A stretch of DNA of 64,000 bases from Paenibacillus athensensis (GTDB lineage Bacteria; Bacillota; Bacilli; Paenibacillales; NBRC-103111): the NCBI RefSeq assembly GCF_004514475.2, contig NZ_MYFO02000012.1, forward strand, positions 1 through 64,000. Direction: 5' to 3'. A program made the translations under genes and the position numbers. Position 1 is the first letter of the stretch. Each line of letters opens with the position of its first letter. Shown one piece after another: positions 52,706 through 60,705 of the stretch. A model generated the notes under the pieces. The model saw nothing but the letters and a program-made list of their open reading frames with translations, did not search any database and was not told the origin of the DNA.

Positions 52706-53254
52706 ATGCAGCGTGCACAGAAGGTGAAGGCCAACAAAATTCGCTTCGATTGGAAAAGCACCAAACGTTGGTTCAGATACAAGTATCTGATGCTGCTTCG
52801 CGCCAAGGGAGGACCGTCCAAGGTGGCCAGGGGCTTCTCCATCGGTCTTGCCGTTGAGATGTTCACCTTGCCGACGGCGGGTCTCGCCGCTTTGCTGATC
52901 CTTCCCCTCGTATATTTGATGAGAGCCAATTTAGCCGGAGCTTTGATCGGTTTTTTGTTCGGCAAGCTGATCTATATTCCGCTCGCTTTTCTGAACAAGC
53001 AGGTCGGTGAAATTCTCGTACCTAAGCCGGTCAAATATTATTTGATCCATATATCTCCGCATTTGCCGCATTTGCTGGTCAAGTTTATCCGCAGCAGTCT
53101 CGATCTGCTCGTTGGAGGAATGGTTGTCGGCGCCGTGCTTGGACTTATCATGTATTTTCCGGTTGTGCTGCTGTTGCAGTATCATGCTAACCGCCGGAAG
53201 GAAAAGCGCAGATTGCGCAAGGAGCAGCTGCTGATTCTGGATAAAGCGAAATAA
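52706..53254 (+). CDS. DUF2062 membrane protein
   Basis: The 182-residue protein has a basic N-terminus, two or three hydrophobic segments (VARGFSIGLAVEMFTLPTAG, ALLILPLVYLM, LLVGGMVVGAVLGLIMYFPV) and a basic tail, as in DUF2062 (small inner-membrane proteins of unknown function). ATG 52706 is chosen because AGGGA is 8 bases upstream; ATG 52697 overlaps it. It is probably cotranscribed with ispH. Confidence 0.75.
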   Translation: MQRAQKVKANKIRFDWKSTKRWFRYKYLMLLRAKGGPSKVARGFSIGLAVEMFTLPTAGLAALLILPLVYLMRANLAGALIGFLFGKLIYIPLAFLNKQVGEILVPKPVKYYLIHISPHLPHLLVKFIRSSLDLLVGGMVVGAVLGLIMYFPVVLLLQYHANRRKEKRRLRKEQLLILDKAK

Positions 53255-53259
53255 TTTAA

Positions 53260-53292
53260 CGCTTGACGAAATAACGTCAGGCGTTGTATATT
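53260..53292 (+). promoter_or_regulatory. Promoter of the DAHP synthase gene, overlapping a hairpin
   Basis: TTGACG (53263-53268), 18-base spacer, TATATT (53287-53292). A hairpin CGCTTGACG/CGTCAGGCG (53260-53283, one G-U) covers the -35 box. It may be the terminator of the upstream gene with a weak T tract. Confidence 0.6.
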
Positions 53293-53302
53293 TGCTTTAG
53301 TG

Positions 53303-53390
53303 ATTAAAAGCTTAAAAGCGAATAAGCGTTGAAGCGAACAAGCATAAAAGCATACACGCATAGAAGCATACACGCGTTGAAGTGATTAAG
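53303..53390 (+). repeat. Array of eleven 8-nt units in the 5' leader of the DAHP synthase gene
   Basis: From 53303 to 53390 the sequence divides without remainder into eleven 8-mers, nine ending in AAG (attaaaag, cttaaaag, cgaataag, cgttgaag, cgaacaag, cataaaag, catagaag, cgttgaag, tgattaag) and two in ACG (catacacg twice). It begins at about the predicted transcription start and ends just before TTTAGGAGAG. No reading frame is kept by an 8-base period. Confidence 0.75.
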
Positions 53391-53410
53391 AGTTTAGGAG
53401 AGTGAATAAC

Positions 53411-54454
53411 ATGATCGTCATTACATCCAACAAAGTTTCCGATGAGCGTATTCAAGAGCTGGTGCATATCATTGAAAAGAACGGCGTGCAAGCGCATGTA
53501 TCCAAAGGCGAGGACCGGACGGTCATCGGCATTATCGGCAAAGCCGATCCCAAGCTGGCCGAGCAGCTGCGCCAAATGTCGGGCGTCGAGCAGGTCGTGA
53601 AGATTTCCAAGTCCTACAAGCTGGCCAGCCGCGACTTCCATCCGTCGAATACGGTCATTAAAATCAAGGACATCGAGATCGGCGGCGATCAACTCGTCAT
53701 TATGGGCGGACCTTGCGCGGTCGAATCGCCGGAGCAAATCGATGAAATCGCTCGTCTGGTCAAAGCGGCAGGCGGTCAGGTGTTGCGCGGCGGCGCCTTT
53801 AAGCCGAGAACGGGCCCCTACAGCTTCCAGGGCGTGGGCGTTGAAGGACTGGAGATGATGGCCGAAGCGGGACGCAAGCACGGACTGCTGACGATTACCG
53901 AAGTCATGACGCCGGAATACGTGGATATTTGCGCCGAGCATGCCGATATCCTGCAGGTAGGCACGCGCAACATGCAGAACTTCGACTTGCTGCGCAAGCT
54001 AGGAACGATCCAGACGCCGGTGCTGCTCAAGCGGGGCTTCAGCTCCACCTACGACGAATTTCTGAATGCCGCTGAATACATCCTGGCGGGTGGAAATCCG
54101 AACGTTATGCTTTGCGAACGCGGAATCCGAACATTCGAAACCTACACGCGCAATACGCTCGATTTGTCCGCGATTCCCGTGCTCAAGAACCTGAGCCATC
54201 TGCCGGTCATTTCCGATCCGAGCCACGGCACGGGACGCCGCGAGCTGGTCGAGCCGATGACGAAGGCGTCTGTAGCCGCCGGAGCGGACGGACTGATCAT
54301 CGAAATGCACACCGATCCGGACAATTCGATGACCGGAGACGGCGTACAGTCGCTGTTCCCGGATCAATTCGCCAGACTGCTGGCCGATCTGGAGAAGCTG
54401 GCGCCGCTGCTGGGCAAACGTTTCGATACGAAAAAGGAGCCGATTCTGGCTTAA
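53411..54454 (+). CDS. aroF: DAHP synthase, type I-beta, with N-terminal ferredoxin-like regulatory domain
   Basis: The 347-residue protein has a 70-80 residue N-terminal ACT/ferredoxin-like domain (MIVITSNKVSDERIQELVHI, VSKGEDRTVIGIIG), as in Thermotoga DAHP synthase where it gives Tyr/Phe feedback inhibition. The TIM-barrel core follows: MGGPCAVES, GGAFKPRTGPYSFQG, GTRNMQNF, LLKRG, SDPSHGTGRR and EMHTDPDNSMTGDG. It makes 3-deoxy-D-arabino-heptulosonate 7-phosphate, the entry to aromatic amino acids. ATG 53411 is 9-10 bases after AGGAGAG; GTG 53402 is too close to it. Confidence 0.93.
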   Translation: MIVITSNKVSDERIQELVHIIEKNGVQAHVSKGEDRTVIGIIGKADPKLAEQLRQMSGVEQVVKISKSYKLASRDFHPSNTVIKIKDIEIGGDQLVIMGGPCAVESPEQIDEIARLVKAAGGQVLRGGAFKPRTGPYSFQGVGVEGLEMMAEAGRKHGLLTITEVMTPEYVDICAEHADILQVGTRNMQNFDLLRKLGTIQTPVLLKRGFSSTYDEFLNAAEYILAGGNPNVMLCERGIRTFETYTRNTLDLSAIPVLKNLSHLPVISDPSHGTGRRELVEPMTKASVAAGADGLIIEMHTDPDNSMTGDGVQSLFPDQFARLLADLEKLAPLLGKRFDTKKEPILA

Positions 54455-54472
54455 CATAACCATGAAAAAATC

Positions 54473-54516
54473 AAGAGGCCGAGCTTCCCATAAGCGGGAA
54501 AACGGCCTCTTTTTTG
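54473..54516 (+). terminator. Terminator of the DAHP synthase gene
   Basis: AAGAGGCC (54473-54480) pairs with GGCCTCTT (54504-54511) with inner TTCCC/GGGAA, then TTTTTG. Confidence 0.85.
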
Positions 54517-54540
54517 CGGTTCGCACAAATCTGTGAACAG

Positions 54541-54557
54541 TGTAAGATTAGCTCACA
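54541..54557 (+). promoter_or_regulatory. Perfect GlnR/TnrA-type box of glnA
   Basis: TGTAAGATTAGCTCACA fits TGTNA-N7-TNACA exactly, 28 bp upstream of the -35 box. Confidence 0.75.
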
Positions 54558-54585
54558 CCCCTATAAAAAATACCTTACATAAGTA

Positions 54586-54615
54586 TTGACGATGAAAGCT
54601 CTAAAGCTATATAAT
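54586..54615 (+). promoter_or_regulatory. Sigma-A promoter of glnA
   Basis: TTGACG (54586-54591), 18-base spacer, TATAAT (54610-54615). Confidence 0.8.
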
Positions 54616-54695
54616 ATGTGCAAGATATCAACCAAAAGTTGAACAATCATATCGCAAAGTACGTTGAATGTACGGAAACAGGAGGGTTATTTTAA

Positions 54696-56120
54696 ATGTC
54701 AGTTCAAAATGTATTGAACCTCATTAAAGAAAAGAAAATTGAATGGGTTGATTTTCGTTTCGTAGGTCTTTCCGGTAAACAGCAGCATATCTCCGTTCCA
54801 GCTTCCGAAGTTGAAGAAGAAACGTTCGAAGTGGGCGTTGCTTTCGACGGTTCCTCAATCCCTGGCTTCCGCGGCATTGAAGAGTCCGATATGGTTATGA
54901 TGCCTGATACAGAAACGGCTTATATTGATCCTTTCACAGCTCACGCAACACTCGTGATCATGTGTAACATCCACACGCCGGACGGCGAGCGTTATGAGCG
55001 TGACCCACGCAGCATCGCGCAAAAAGCTGAAGAATATCTGCAAACGACAGGCGTGGGTACGACTGCATTTTTCGCGCCTGAGTCCGAGTTCTTCATCTTT
55101 GACGACGTTCGTTACGAATCCGGCATGAACAAATCGTTCTTCGAAGTTGACTCCGAAGAAGCTGGCTGGAACACAGGCCGCAAAGAAGAAGGCGGCAACC
55201 TTGCGTACAAAATCCCTGTAAAGGGCGGTTACGTGCCAGTTGCTCCAACGGACTCCCAACAAGATATCCGCAGTGAAATGTGTCGTTTGCTGGCTGAAAC
55301 CGGCCTGCGCATCGAGCGTCACCACCACGAAGTGGCAACTGCAGGTCAAGCGGAAATCAATTTCCGTTTCGACACGCTGACGAAAACTGCCGACAACCTG
55401 CTGAAATACAAATATATCGTTGCCAACACAGCTAGACAATACGGTAAGGTAGCAACATTCATGCCGAAGCCGCTGTTTGGCGACAACGGTAGCGGTATGC
55501 ACGTTCACCAATCCATTTTCAACGGCAGCGAGCCGCTGTTCTACGAAAAAGGCAAATACGCTAACCTGTCTGATCTGGCTATGTACTACATTGGCGGTAT
55601 CCTGTACCACGCTCCAGCCCTGATCGCTTTGACGAACCCAAGCACCAACTCGTTCAAACGTCTTGTTCCTGGCTACGAAGCTCCGGTTAACCTCGTGTTC
55701 TCCAAAGGTAACCGTTCCGCTGCCGTTCGTATCCCGGTTGCTGCAGTTACGCCAAAAGGCTGCCGTATCGAGTTCCGTACACCGGACAGCACAGCTAACC
55801 CATACCTCGCTTTCGCAGCTATGCTGATGGCAGGTCTGGACGGCATCAAGAAAAAAATCGATCCTCGCGCACTGGGCTACGGTCCGCTGGATAAAAACAT
55901 CTATGATCTTGCTGACGAAGACAAAGCGGAAATCCGCAGCGTTCCAGGCACACTGGACGAAGCGCTTGACGCTCTGGAAGCCGATCACGAGTTCTTGCTC
56001 GAAGGCGGCGTATTCACGCAAGACTTCATCAACAACTATGTGGACTACAAACGCGGCGAAGCGAAAGCTGTTTCCATCCGCATTCATCCGCACGAGTACT
56101 CCCTGTACTTCGACTGCTAA
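54696..56120 (+). CDS. glnA: Glutamine synthetase, type I (long form)
   Basis: The 474-residue enzyme has GSI motifs: VAFDGSSIPGFRGIEESDM, APESEFFIFD, NFRFDTL, HVHQSIF, NPSTNSFKRLVPGYEAP and RIEFRTPD. It is about 30 residues longer than the 444-residue B. subtilis GlnA and has the insertion around NTGRKEEGGNLAYKIPVKGG seen in GSI-beta enzymes. The NIYDL segment near residue 400 resembles the tyrosine adenylylation site of those enzymes (NLYDL). It is a stand-alone gene with a GlnR box; there is no glnR next to it. AGGAGGG precedes the ATG. Confidence 0.93.
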   Translation: MSVQNVLNLIKEKKIEWVDFRFVGLSGKQQHISVPASEVEEETFEVGVAFDGSSIPGFRGIEESDMVMMPDTETAYIDPFTAHATLVIMCNIHTPDGERYERDPRSIAQKAEEYLQTTGVGTTAFFAPESEFFIFDDVRYESGMNKSFFEVDSEEAGWNTGRKEEGGNLAYKIPVKGGYVPVAPTDSQQDIRSEMCRLLAETGLRIERHHHEVATAGQAEINFRFDTLTKTADNLLKYKYIVANTARQYGKVATFMPKPLFGDNGSGMHVHQSIFNGSEPLFYEKGKYANLSDLAMYYIGGILYHAPALIALTNPSTNSFKRLVPGYEAPVNLVFSKGNRSAAVRIPVAAVTPKGCRIEFRTPDSTANPYLAFAAMLMAGLDGIKKKIDPRALGYGPLDKNIYDLADEDKAEIRSVPGTLDEALDALEADHEFLLEGGVFTQDFINNYVDYKRGEAKAVSIRIHPHEYSLYFDC

Positions 56121-56152
56121 TTAGCGGCGAAACAGGCGCGAATAGAAAGACG

Positions 56153-56196
56153 AGGGCTGTCCCGAAGGTCAATGCGACTTCGGGGACAGCCCTTTC
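56153..56196 (+). terminator. Terminator of glnA
   Basis: AGGGCTGTCCCGAAG(G)TC pairs with GACTTCGGGGACAGCCCT around AATGC, then TTTC. Confidence 0.88.
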
Positions 56197-56275
56197 ATGT
56201 GAAATCAAGCGGCTGTTTGCGGTGCGCCAAGCCGGATGAAGCTGCGAGGCAATGCGTGAAAGGCGGTGGACGCAG

Positions 56276-56791
56276 ATGACGCTTGCGCCGATTACCGATC
56301 ATTTGAGGCCGGGGCTGGCGATTTTGTTTATCGGTTACAATCCGAGCATCCGTTCGGGCGAAACCGGGCATCATTATGCCAATCCGAGCAATCGATTTTA
56401 TCGCATTTTGCACGGCTGCGGACTGACGCCGCGCCTGTACAAGCCGCAAGAGGACGGCGATCTGCTCGCGCTTGGCTACGGCTTTACGAATATTGTCGCT
56501 CGTCCGACAGCGACGGCGGCAGAAATTACGCCCACAGAATACGCCGAAGGTCGCGAGATACTGCGCGGCAAAATCGCTGCGTACCGCCCGCGCGTCGCTT
56601 GCTTTGTCGGCAAAGGCGTGTACGAGCAGTACAGCGGTCGCCGCGGCATGGGCTGGGGCGCCCAGCCCGATCCGCTTGTGCCGGGCGTGGTCGAATATGT
56701 ATGTCCGTCGTCCAGCGGGCTGGTGCGAATGAAGCTGGACGAGATGACCGACATCTACCGCGGGCTGTTGAGGTATGTCGAACAGCCGTGA
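56276..56791 (+). CDS. mug: G/U mismatch-specific DNA glycosylase
   Basis: The 171-residue protein has the Mug active-site motif FIGYNPSIRSGETGHHYANP, NRFYRILHGCG and the C-terminal PSSSGL substrate loop of uracil-DNA glycosylase folds. It removes uracil or ethenocytosine opposite G in duplex DNA. ATG 56276 is chosen because AAAGGCGGTG is 7 bases before it; the ATG at 56252 has no site. Confidence 0.88.
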   Translation: MTLAPITDHLRPGLAILFIGYNPSIRSGETGHHYANPSNRFYRILHGCGLTPRLYKPQEDGDLLALGYGFTNIVARPTATAAEITPTEYAEGREILRGKIAAYRPRVACFVGKGVYEQYSGRRGMGWGAQPDPLVPGVVEYVCPSSSGLVRMKLDEMTDIYRGLLRYVEQP

Positions 56792-56996
56792 AAAATGGCG
56801 GAGGCAAGCGGTGCGAGAGCAGGGCGCAGTACGTCGCTGCCGCATGCTTGAAGCCGTGAGCGGAAGATTCCGCAGCTGAACGGTCCGTGGAAGCGGATGC
56901 AGGTATTTTTCAGCCCGTGCGGTCAGGTTTTACTTGATGCAACCGGGGAATATTGCTATCATAGCCATAATACATGTAGAAAAGGTGTGGTTAAAC

Positions 56997-58085
56997 ATGG
57001 GAAACCGGGCCTACAATTTTAACGCGGGTCCTGCGGCGCTTCCGCTTGAAGTGCTGCAAAAAGCGCAAGAGGAGCTTGTCGAATTTCAAGGAATCGGCAT
57101 GTCAATTATGGAAATCTCGCACCGCAGTGCGGAATACGAGCAGGTTCATAACGAAACGCAAGCGTTGCTGAAAGAAATTTTCAGCATTCCGGAAGGATAT
57201 CAAGTGCAGTTCCTGCAAGGCGGAGCGAGCACGCAATTTGCCATGATTCCGATGAACTTCCTGAAAGCCGGCAAGGTTGGCAGCTACGTGCTGACAGGCG
57301 CCTGGGCTGAGAAAGCGATCCAGGAAGCGCAGCTGTTCGGCGAAGTGCAGCTGGCAGCCAGCTCGAAGGATCAGAAATTTATGAAAATCCCTGCACTCAG
57401 CGAGATTGTCATTCCCGAGAATGCCGCTTATTTGCACCTGACGTCGAACGAGACGATTGAAGGCGCACAGTTCCAAAGCTTCCCGGATACGGGCAGCGTG
57501 CCACTGATCGGCGACATGTCGTCCGATATTTTGAGCCGTCCGGTGGATGTGTCGAAATTTGCGATGATCTATGCGGGCGCGCAGAAAAACCTCGGACCTT
57601 CTGGTGTTACGGTCGTTATTTTGCGTGAGGACATGCTTCAGGACTTGCCGAAAAACATCCCGACCATGCTGCGTTACGAGATTCATGCGAAAAACAATTC
57701 GCTTTACAATACGCCGCCGGTGTATTCGATTTATATGGTGAATCTTGTGCTCAAATGGATCAAAGGCCAAGGTGGTCTGGCAGCCGTGGAGAAAAACAAC
57801 CGGGAAAAAACCGGCCTGATCTACAGTGCCATCGATCAAAGCGGCGGCTTCTTCCGTGGTCCGGTTGACGTGGGTAGCCGTTCGATGATGAACGTAACGT
57901 TCCGTCTCGCCGATGAAGAGCTGGAGAAGAAATTCATCAAGGAAACAGCAGCGCAAGGCTTCGTTGGCCTCAAAGGCCACCGCAGCGTAGGCGGTCTGCG
58001 CGCATCGACGTACAACGCCGTGCCTTACGAGGCTTGCAAGGCGCTGGCCGATTTCATGATCGATTTCCAAAAACGCAACGGCTAA
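56997..58085 (+). CDS. serC: Phosphoserine aminotransferase
   Basis: The 362-residue enzyme starts GNRAYNFNAGPAALPLEVL and has MSIMEISHRS, FLQGGAS, the PLP lysine in YAGAQKNLGPSGV, and the C-terminal GHRSVGGLRASTYNAVP. It makes O-phosphoserine from phosphohydroxypyruvate for serine synthesis (and pyridoxine in some bacteria). ATG 56997 has AAAGGTGTGG upstream; the frame opens earlier at 56934 without a site. Confidence 0.94.
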   Translation: MGNRAYNFNAGPAALPLEVLQKAQEELVEFQGIGMSIMEISHRSAEYEQVHNETQALLKEIFSIPEGYQVQFLQGGASTQFAMIPMNFLKAGKVGSYVLTGAWAEKAIQEAQLFGEVQLAASSKDQKFMKIPALSEIVIPENAAYLHLTSNETIEGAQFQSFPDTGSVPLIGDMSSDILSRPVDVSKFAMIYAGAQKNLGPSGVTVVILREDMLQDLPKNIPTMLRYEIHAKNNSLYNTPPVYSIYMVNLVLKWIKGQGGLAAVEKNNREKTGLIYSAIDQSGGFFRGPVDVGSRSMMNVTFRLADEELEKKFIKETAAQGFVGLKGHRSVGGLRASTYNAVPYEACKALADFMIDFQKRNG

Positions 58086-58124
58086 GCGAGCTTGTCCGCC
58101 GTTTGGCGATAGCCGCATCCCCTG

Positions 58125-58152
58125 CGCGCGTCTCGGTTGAGGCGCGCGTTTT
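58125..58152 (+). terminator. Terminator of serC
   Basis: CGCGCGTCTC pairs with GAGGCGCGCG (one G-U) around GGTT, then TTTTG. Confidence 0.75.
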
Positions 58153-58254
58153 GCGCGCGGTCCGGCAAGCGGCTGCTCGATTGCTCGACTGCTTGGCTGG
58201 GTGCGTAGTCATGTTGGTGCGGAATCGTGGGAGTGGCGGGCAACACGTCCGGTA

Positions 58255-58289
58255 AATAAAAACAGGCGTCTGTCGGCAGACACCTGTTT
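58255..58289 (-). terminator. Terminator of the orphan response regulator
   Basis: On the minus strand AAACAGGTGTCTG pairs with CAGACGCCTGTTT around CCGA, followed by TTATTT. Confidence 0.85.
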
Positions 58290-58323
58290 GCAACGAACAT
58301 GTGCGAAATCGCGAGAAAAAGCA

Positions 58324-59037
58324 TCAAGCCAGCACTTCCTTGGCTGCAGGCTCGGTCAGCTTGTAGCCGACGTTGCGAATCGTGATGATGTATTCCGGAT
58401 TACGGGCGCTGCTCTCCAGCTTGTCGCGAAGATGGGAGATGTGCACGTCGACGATCCGCGTGTCGCCGAGGAAGTGGTAGTCCCATACGCCGTGCAGCAG
58501 CTGCTGGCGGCTGAGCACCTTGCCGCGATGCTTGCACAGGAACAGTAGCAGCTCGAATTCCTTAGGCGTCAAATCAACTGGCGTGCCGTTGACGGCGACC
58601 TCGCGCTGGTCGGGCTGGATCGTCAGCTGGCCGATCTGGATCGGTGTTTGCGCAGGGGCCGTCGGCAGCGTCTGGACGCGGCGCAGGATGGCTTGAATCC
58701 GCGAGATCAGCTCGGGCGGACTAAAGGGCTTGGTCATGTAATCGTCGGCGCCGTTGTCGAGGCCGGCGATTTTGTCGGACAGGTCCTGCATGGCCGTCAG
58801 CATAACGATCGGCACGAGGTTGTTGTGGTGGCGCAGCTTGCGGCACACCTGGAAGCCGTCCATTTTGGGCAGCATCAAGTCCAGTACGATCAGGTCCGGA
58901 CGAAACACGGGAATCGCTTCGAAGACGGCTTCGCCGTCGTAGACGCAATGAACGTCAAATCCGGCGAGCTTGAGATTGAATTCAATCAGCATGGAAATGG
59001 AAGGCTCGTCATCGACGATCAAAATTTTCTTTTTCAT
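58324..59037 (-). CDS. OmpR/PhoB-family response regulator (orphan)
   Basis: The 237-residue protein has a receiver (Asp53 in VLDLMLP, TKPF lysine) and a winged-helix DNA-binding domain (LTPKEFELLLFLCKHRGKVLS, TIRNVGYKL). No kinase gene is adjacent: serC lies on one side and trmL on the other, both on the opposite strand. The partner kinase must be elsewhere. A QLTI linker joins the two domains (Thr/Pro/Gln-rich). Confidence 0.9.
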   Translation of the reverse strand: MKKKILIVDDEPSISMLIEFNLKLAGFDVHCVYDGEAVFEAIPVFRPDLIVLDLMLPKMDGFQVCRKLRHHNNLVPIVMLTAMQDLSDKIAGLDNGADDYMTKPFSPPELISRIQAILRRVQTLPTAPAQTPIQIGQLTIQPDQREVAVNGTPVDLTPKEFELLLFLCKHRGKVLSRQQLLHGVWDYHFLGDTRIVDVHISHLRDKLESSARNPEYIITIRNVGYKLTEPAAKEVLA

Positions 59038-59189
59038 CGATCGTTGGCTCCTTTATGTCGAGGGATAGTATTCTATGTTTATTGTGGCAAAAATCTGTCA
59101 TCGACGGATTAAGATGACGTAAAGCCAGTGTAAAATTGCATTCGGCTTGCGGTTGTAATAGGATAGAAGGGATGAGGTGAACGTCGGTA

Positions 59190-59654
59190 ATGGCTTTTCA
59201 TATTGTGCTGGTGGAGCCGGAAATTCCCGCCAATACGGGAAATATATCGCGTACGTGCGCAGCGACGGGGACGTATTTGCATCTGGTGCGGCCGCTGGGC
59301 TTTCAGATCGACGACAAGACGCTGAAGCGTGCGGGATTGGATTATTGGCCATCGGTCAAATTGGAGGTTCATGATTCGTTTGCCGAGGTGCTGGAGGCGT
59401 ACGCAGAGCATCGGTTTTTCTTTGCGACCACGAAAGCGAAGAAGCGGTATACGGATTTTGCGTTTCAGGACGGGGATTTTTTCGTGTTTGGCAGGGAAAC
59501 GCGCGGATTGCCGGAGGAGCTGCTGGCCGAGCATCCCGAGACGCTGATGCGGATGCCGATGTCGGATGCGGTACGTTCGCTGAATTTGTCGAATTCGGCG
59601 GCGATTATTTTGTATGAGGGCTTGCGGCAAACGGGTTTTGCCGGCCTGACGTAA
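59190..59654 (+). CDS. trmL: tRNA (cytidine/uridine-34-2'-O)-methyltransferase
   Basis: The 154-residue SPOUT enzyme has the TrmL motifs VEPEIPANTGNISRTCAATG, FGRETRGLPEELL and the C-terminal knot MPMSDAVRSLNLSNSAAI. It methylates the wobble base of tRNA-Leu species with S-adenosylmethionine. The ATG has GATGAGGTGAACG upstream. The next gene starts 12 bp after its stop. Confidence 0.93.
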   Translation: MAFHIVLVEPEIPANTGNISRTCAATGTYLHLVRPLGFQIDDKTLKRAGLDYWPSVKLEVHDSFAEVLEAYAEHRFFFATTKAKKRYTDFAFQDGDFFVFGRETRGLPEELLAEHPETLMRMPMSDAVRSLNLSNSAAIILYEGLRQTGFAGLT

Positions 59655-59666
59655 GAAAGGAGCTGT

Positions 59667-60596
59667 ATGTACGTGACTGCAGCGCAAGAGACTACGATTC
59701 CTCAAGCGGATTTTGCGATTATTAGCGGTTCGAGTATGTTTTCGATTCAGTTTCCGGAGGACCTGAACCGGGCGGATATCGAGATGCTGGCGACCGGATT
59801 GGTGTTCGATACTCCTTACGGCGAAAGCCCGGAGTTCAAGCTGTTCCGGCAGGGCGACAAGCGGGTGCTGAATGTGCGGATGCACGGCTGGCGGCCGAAT
59901 GTGGTTACGCGCGGCGTTGCTTCGCAGCAATTGTTCTGGGTGCTTGGACAAGCCGGCGTGAAGAAGATTTTTGTCGAAGGCGGCGTCGGCAGCATCAATC
60001 ATTTGCTGGAGCTGCGCGACCTGGTGATTCCCAACGATTACATCGACAATTCGATGCGCAAGGACGTCGGGCTCGGCGGCCCGTATTTGCTGGTGATGCG
60101 CGAAGCGATTTGTCCGACGCAGGCTGCGGCGCTAACCGATGCGGCTCGCCGGCATACGGCGCAATCGTTCGTGGAAGAGGCGCAAGCGGAGGAAGGCGAA
60201 CAGAAATCGCGTACACCGCGTCCGCGCCACGTATTTGACCGCGGCATTTACGTCAATACGGACGGCCGCCATTTTGAAAGCCCGGCGGAGGTGCAGATGT
60301 TCCGCGGCTGGCACGGCGACATTGTCGGGCAGAGCATTTGTCCCGAGGTCTACTTGGCCCGGGAAATCGGCGCTTGCTATGCGGGCATTTATATGGTGGT
60401 CAATTATGCTGAAGGCATTATCAAGGATTGGGATCACAAGGATTTGTCGGACATTTTCTATGGCGAATCGCAGCGGATCGGGCATATTTTGCTGGATGCG
60501 CTGGCAGGAATTGACCAAGAGCAAAATGCTTGCAACTGCTTGTCCTTGCGTAAAGCAACTCTTTTGAAGGAAATTCAGGATTTGGATTCAAAGTAG
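59667..60596 (+). CDS. S-methyl-5'-thioadenosine phosphorylase / purine nucleoside phosphorylase family
   Basis: The 309-residue protein resembles the MTAP/PNP-2 fold: FDTPYGESPEFK, RMHGWRPNVVTRG, VEGGVGSINHLLELRDLVIPNDYIDNSMR with a long insert (about 150-195) and a helical C-terminus. It should cleave methylthioadenosine or a purine nucleoside with phosphate, which would fit a methionine-salvage role, but the usual phosphate-loop G-G-S-G is weak here (ISGSSMFS), so the activity is uncertain. ATG 59667 follows AAAGGAG. It is cotranscribed with trmL. Confidence 0.7.
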   Translation: MYVTAAQETTIPQADFAIISGSSMFSIQFPEDLNRADIEMLATGLVFDTPYGESPEFKLFRQGDKRVLNVRMHGWRPNVVTRGVASQQLFWVLGQAGVKKIFVEGGVGSINHLLELRDLVIPNDYIDNSMRKDVGLGGPYLLVMREAICPTQAAALTDAARRHTAQSFVEEAQAEEGEQKSRTPRPRHVFDRGIYVNTDGRHFESPAEVQMFRGWHGDIVGQSICPEVYLAREIGACYAGIYMVVNYAEGIIKDWDHKDLSDIFYGESQRIGHILLDALAGIDQEQNACNCLSLRKATLLKEIQDLDSK

Positions 60597-60705
60597 AAGG
60601 AATTCCTGTGACTATGGCGAATTAGGTACGATATAACAGCGTATACATATTTAAAAGCTAGTTCCAGAGTCATGGAAAAGCAATTTTAGAAAGAGGTGAA
60701 GTCCT

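Noticed and set aside
53329-53385. Leader peptide of 18 residues (TTG start) before the DAHP synthase gene
   Set aside because: There is no ribosome site for it, and it has no run of aromatic codons. The 8-base periodicity explains the sequence better.
53303-53390. A classic TRAP-binding site
   Set aside because: TRAP triplets are 2-3 bases apart (period 5-6). The period here is 8, so the likeness is only in the number eleven.
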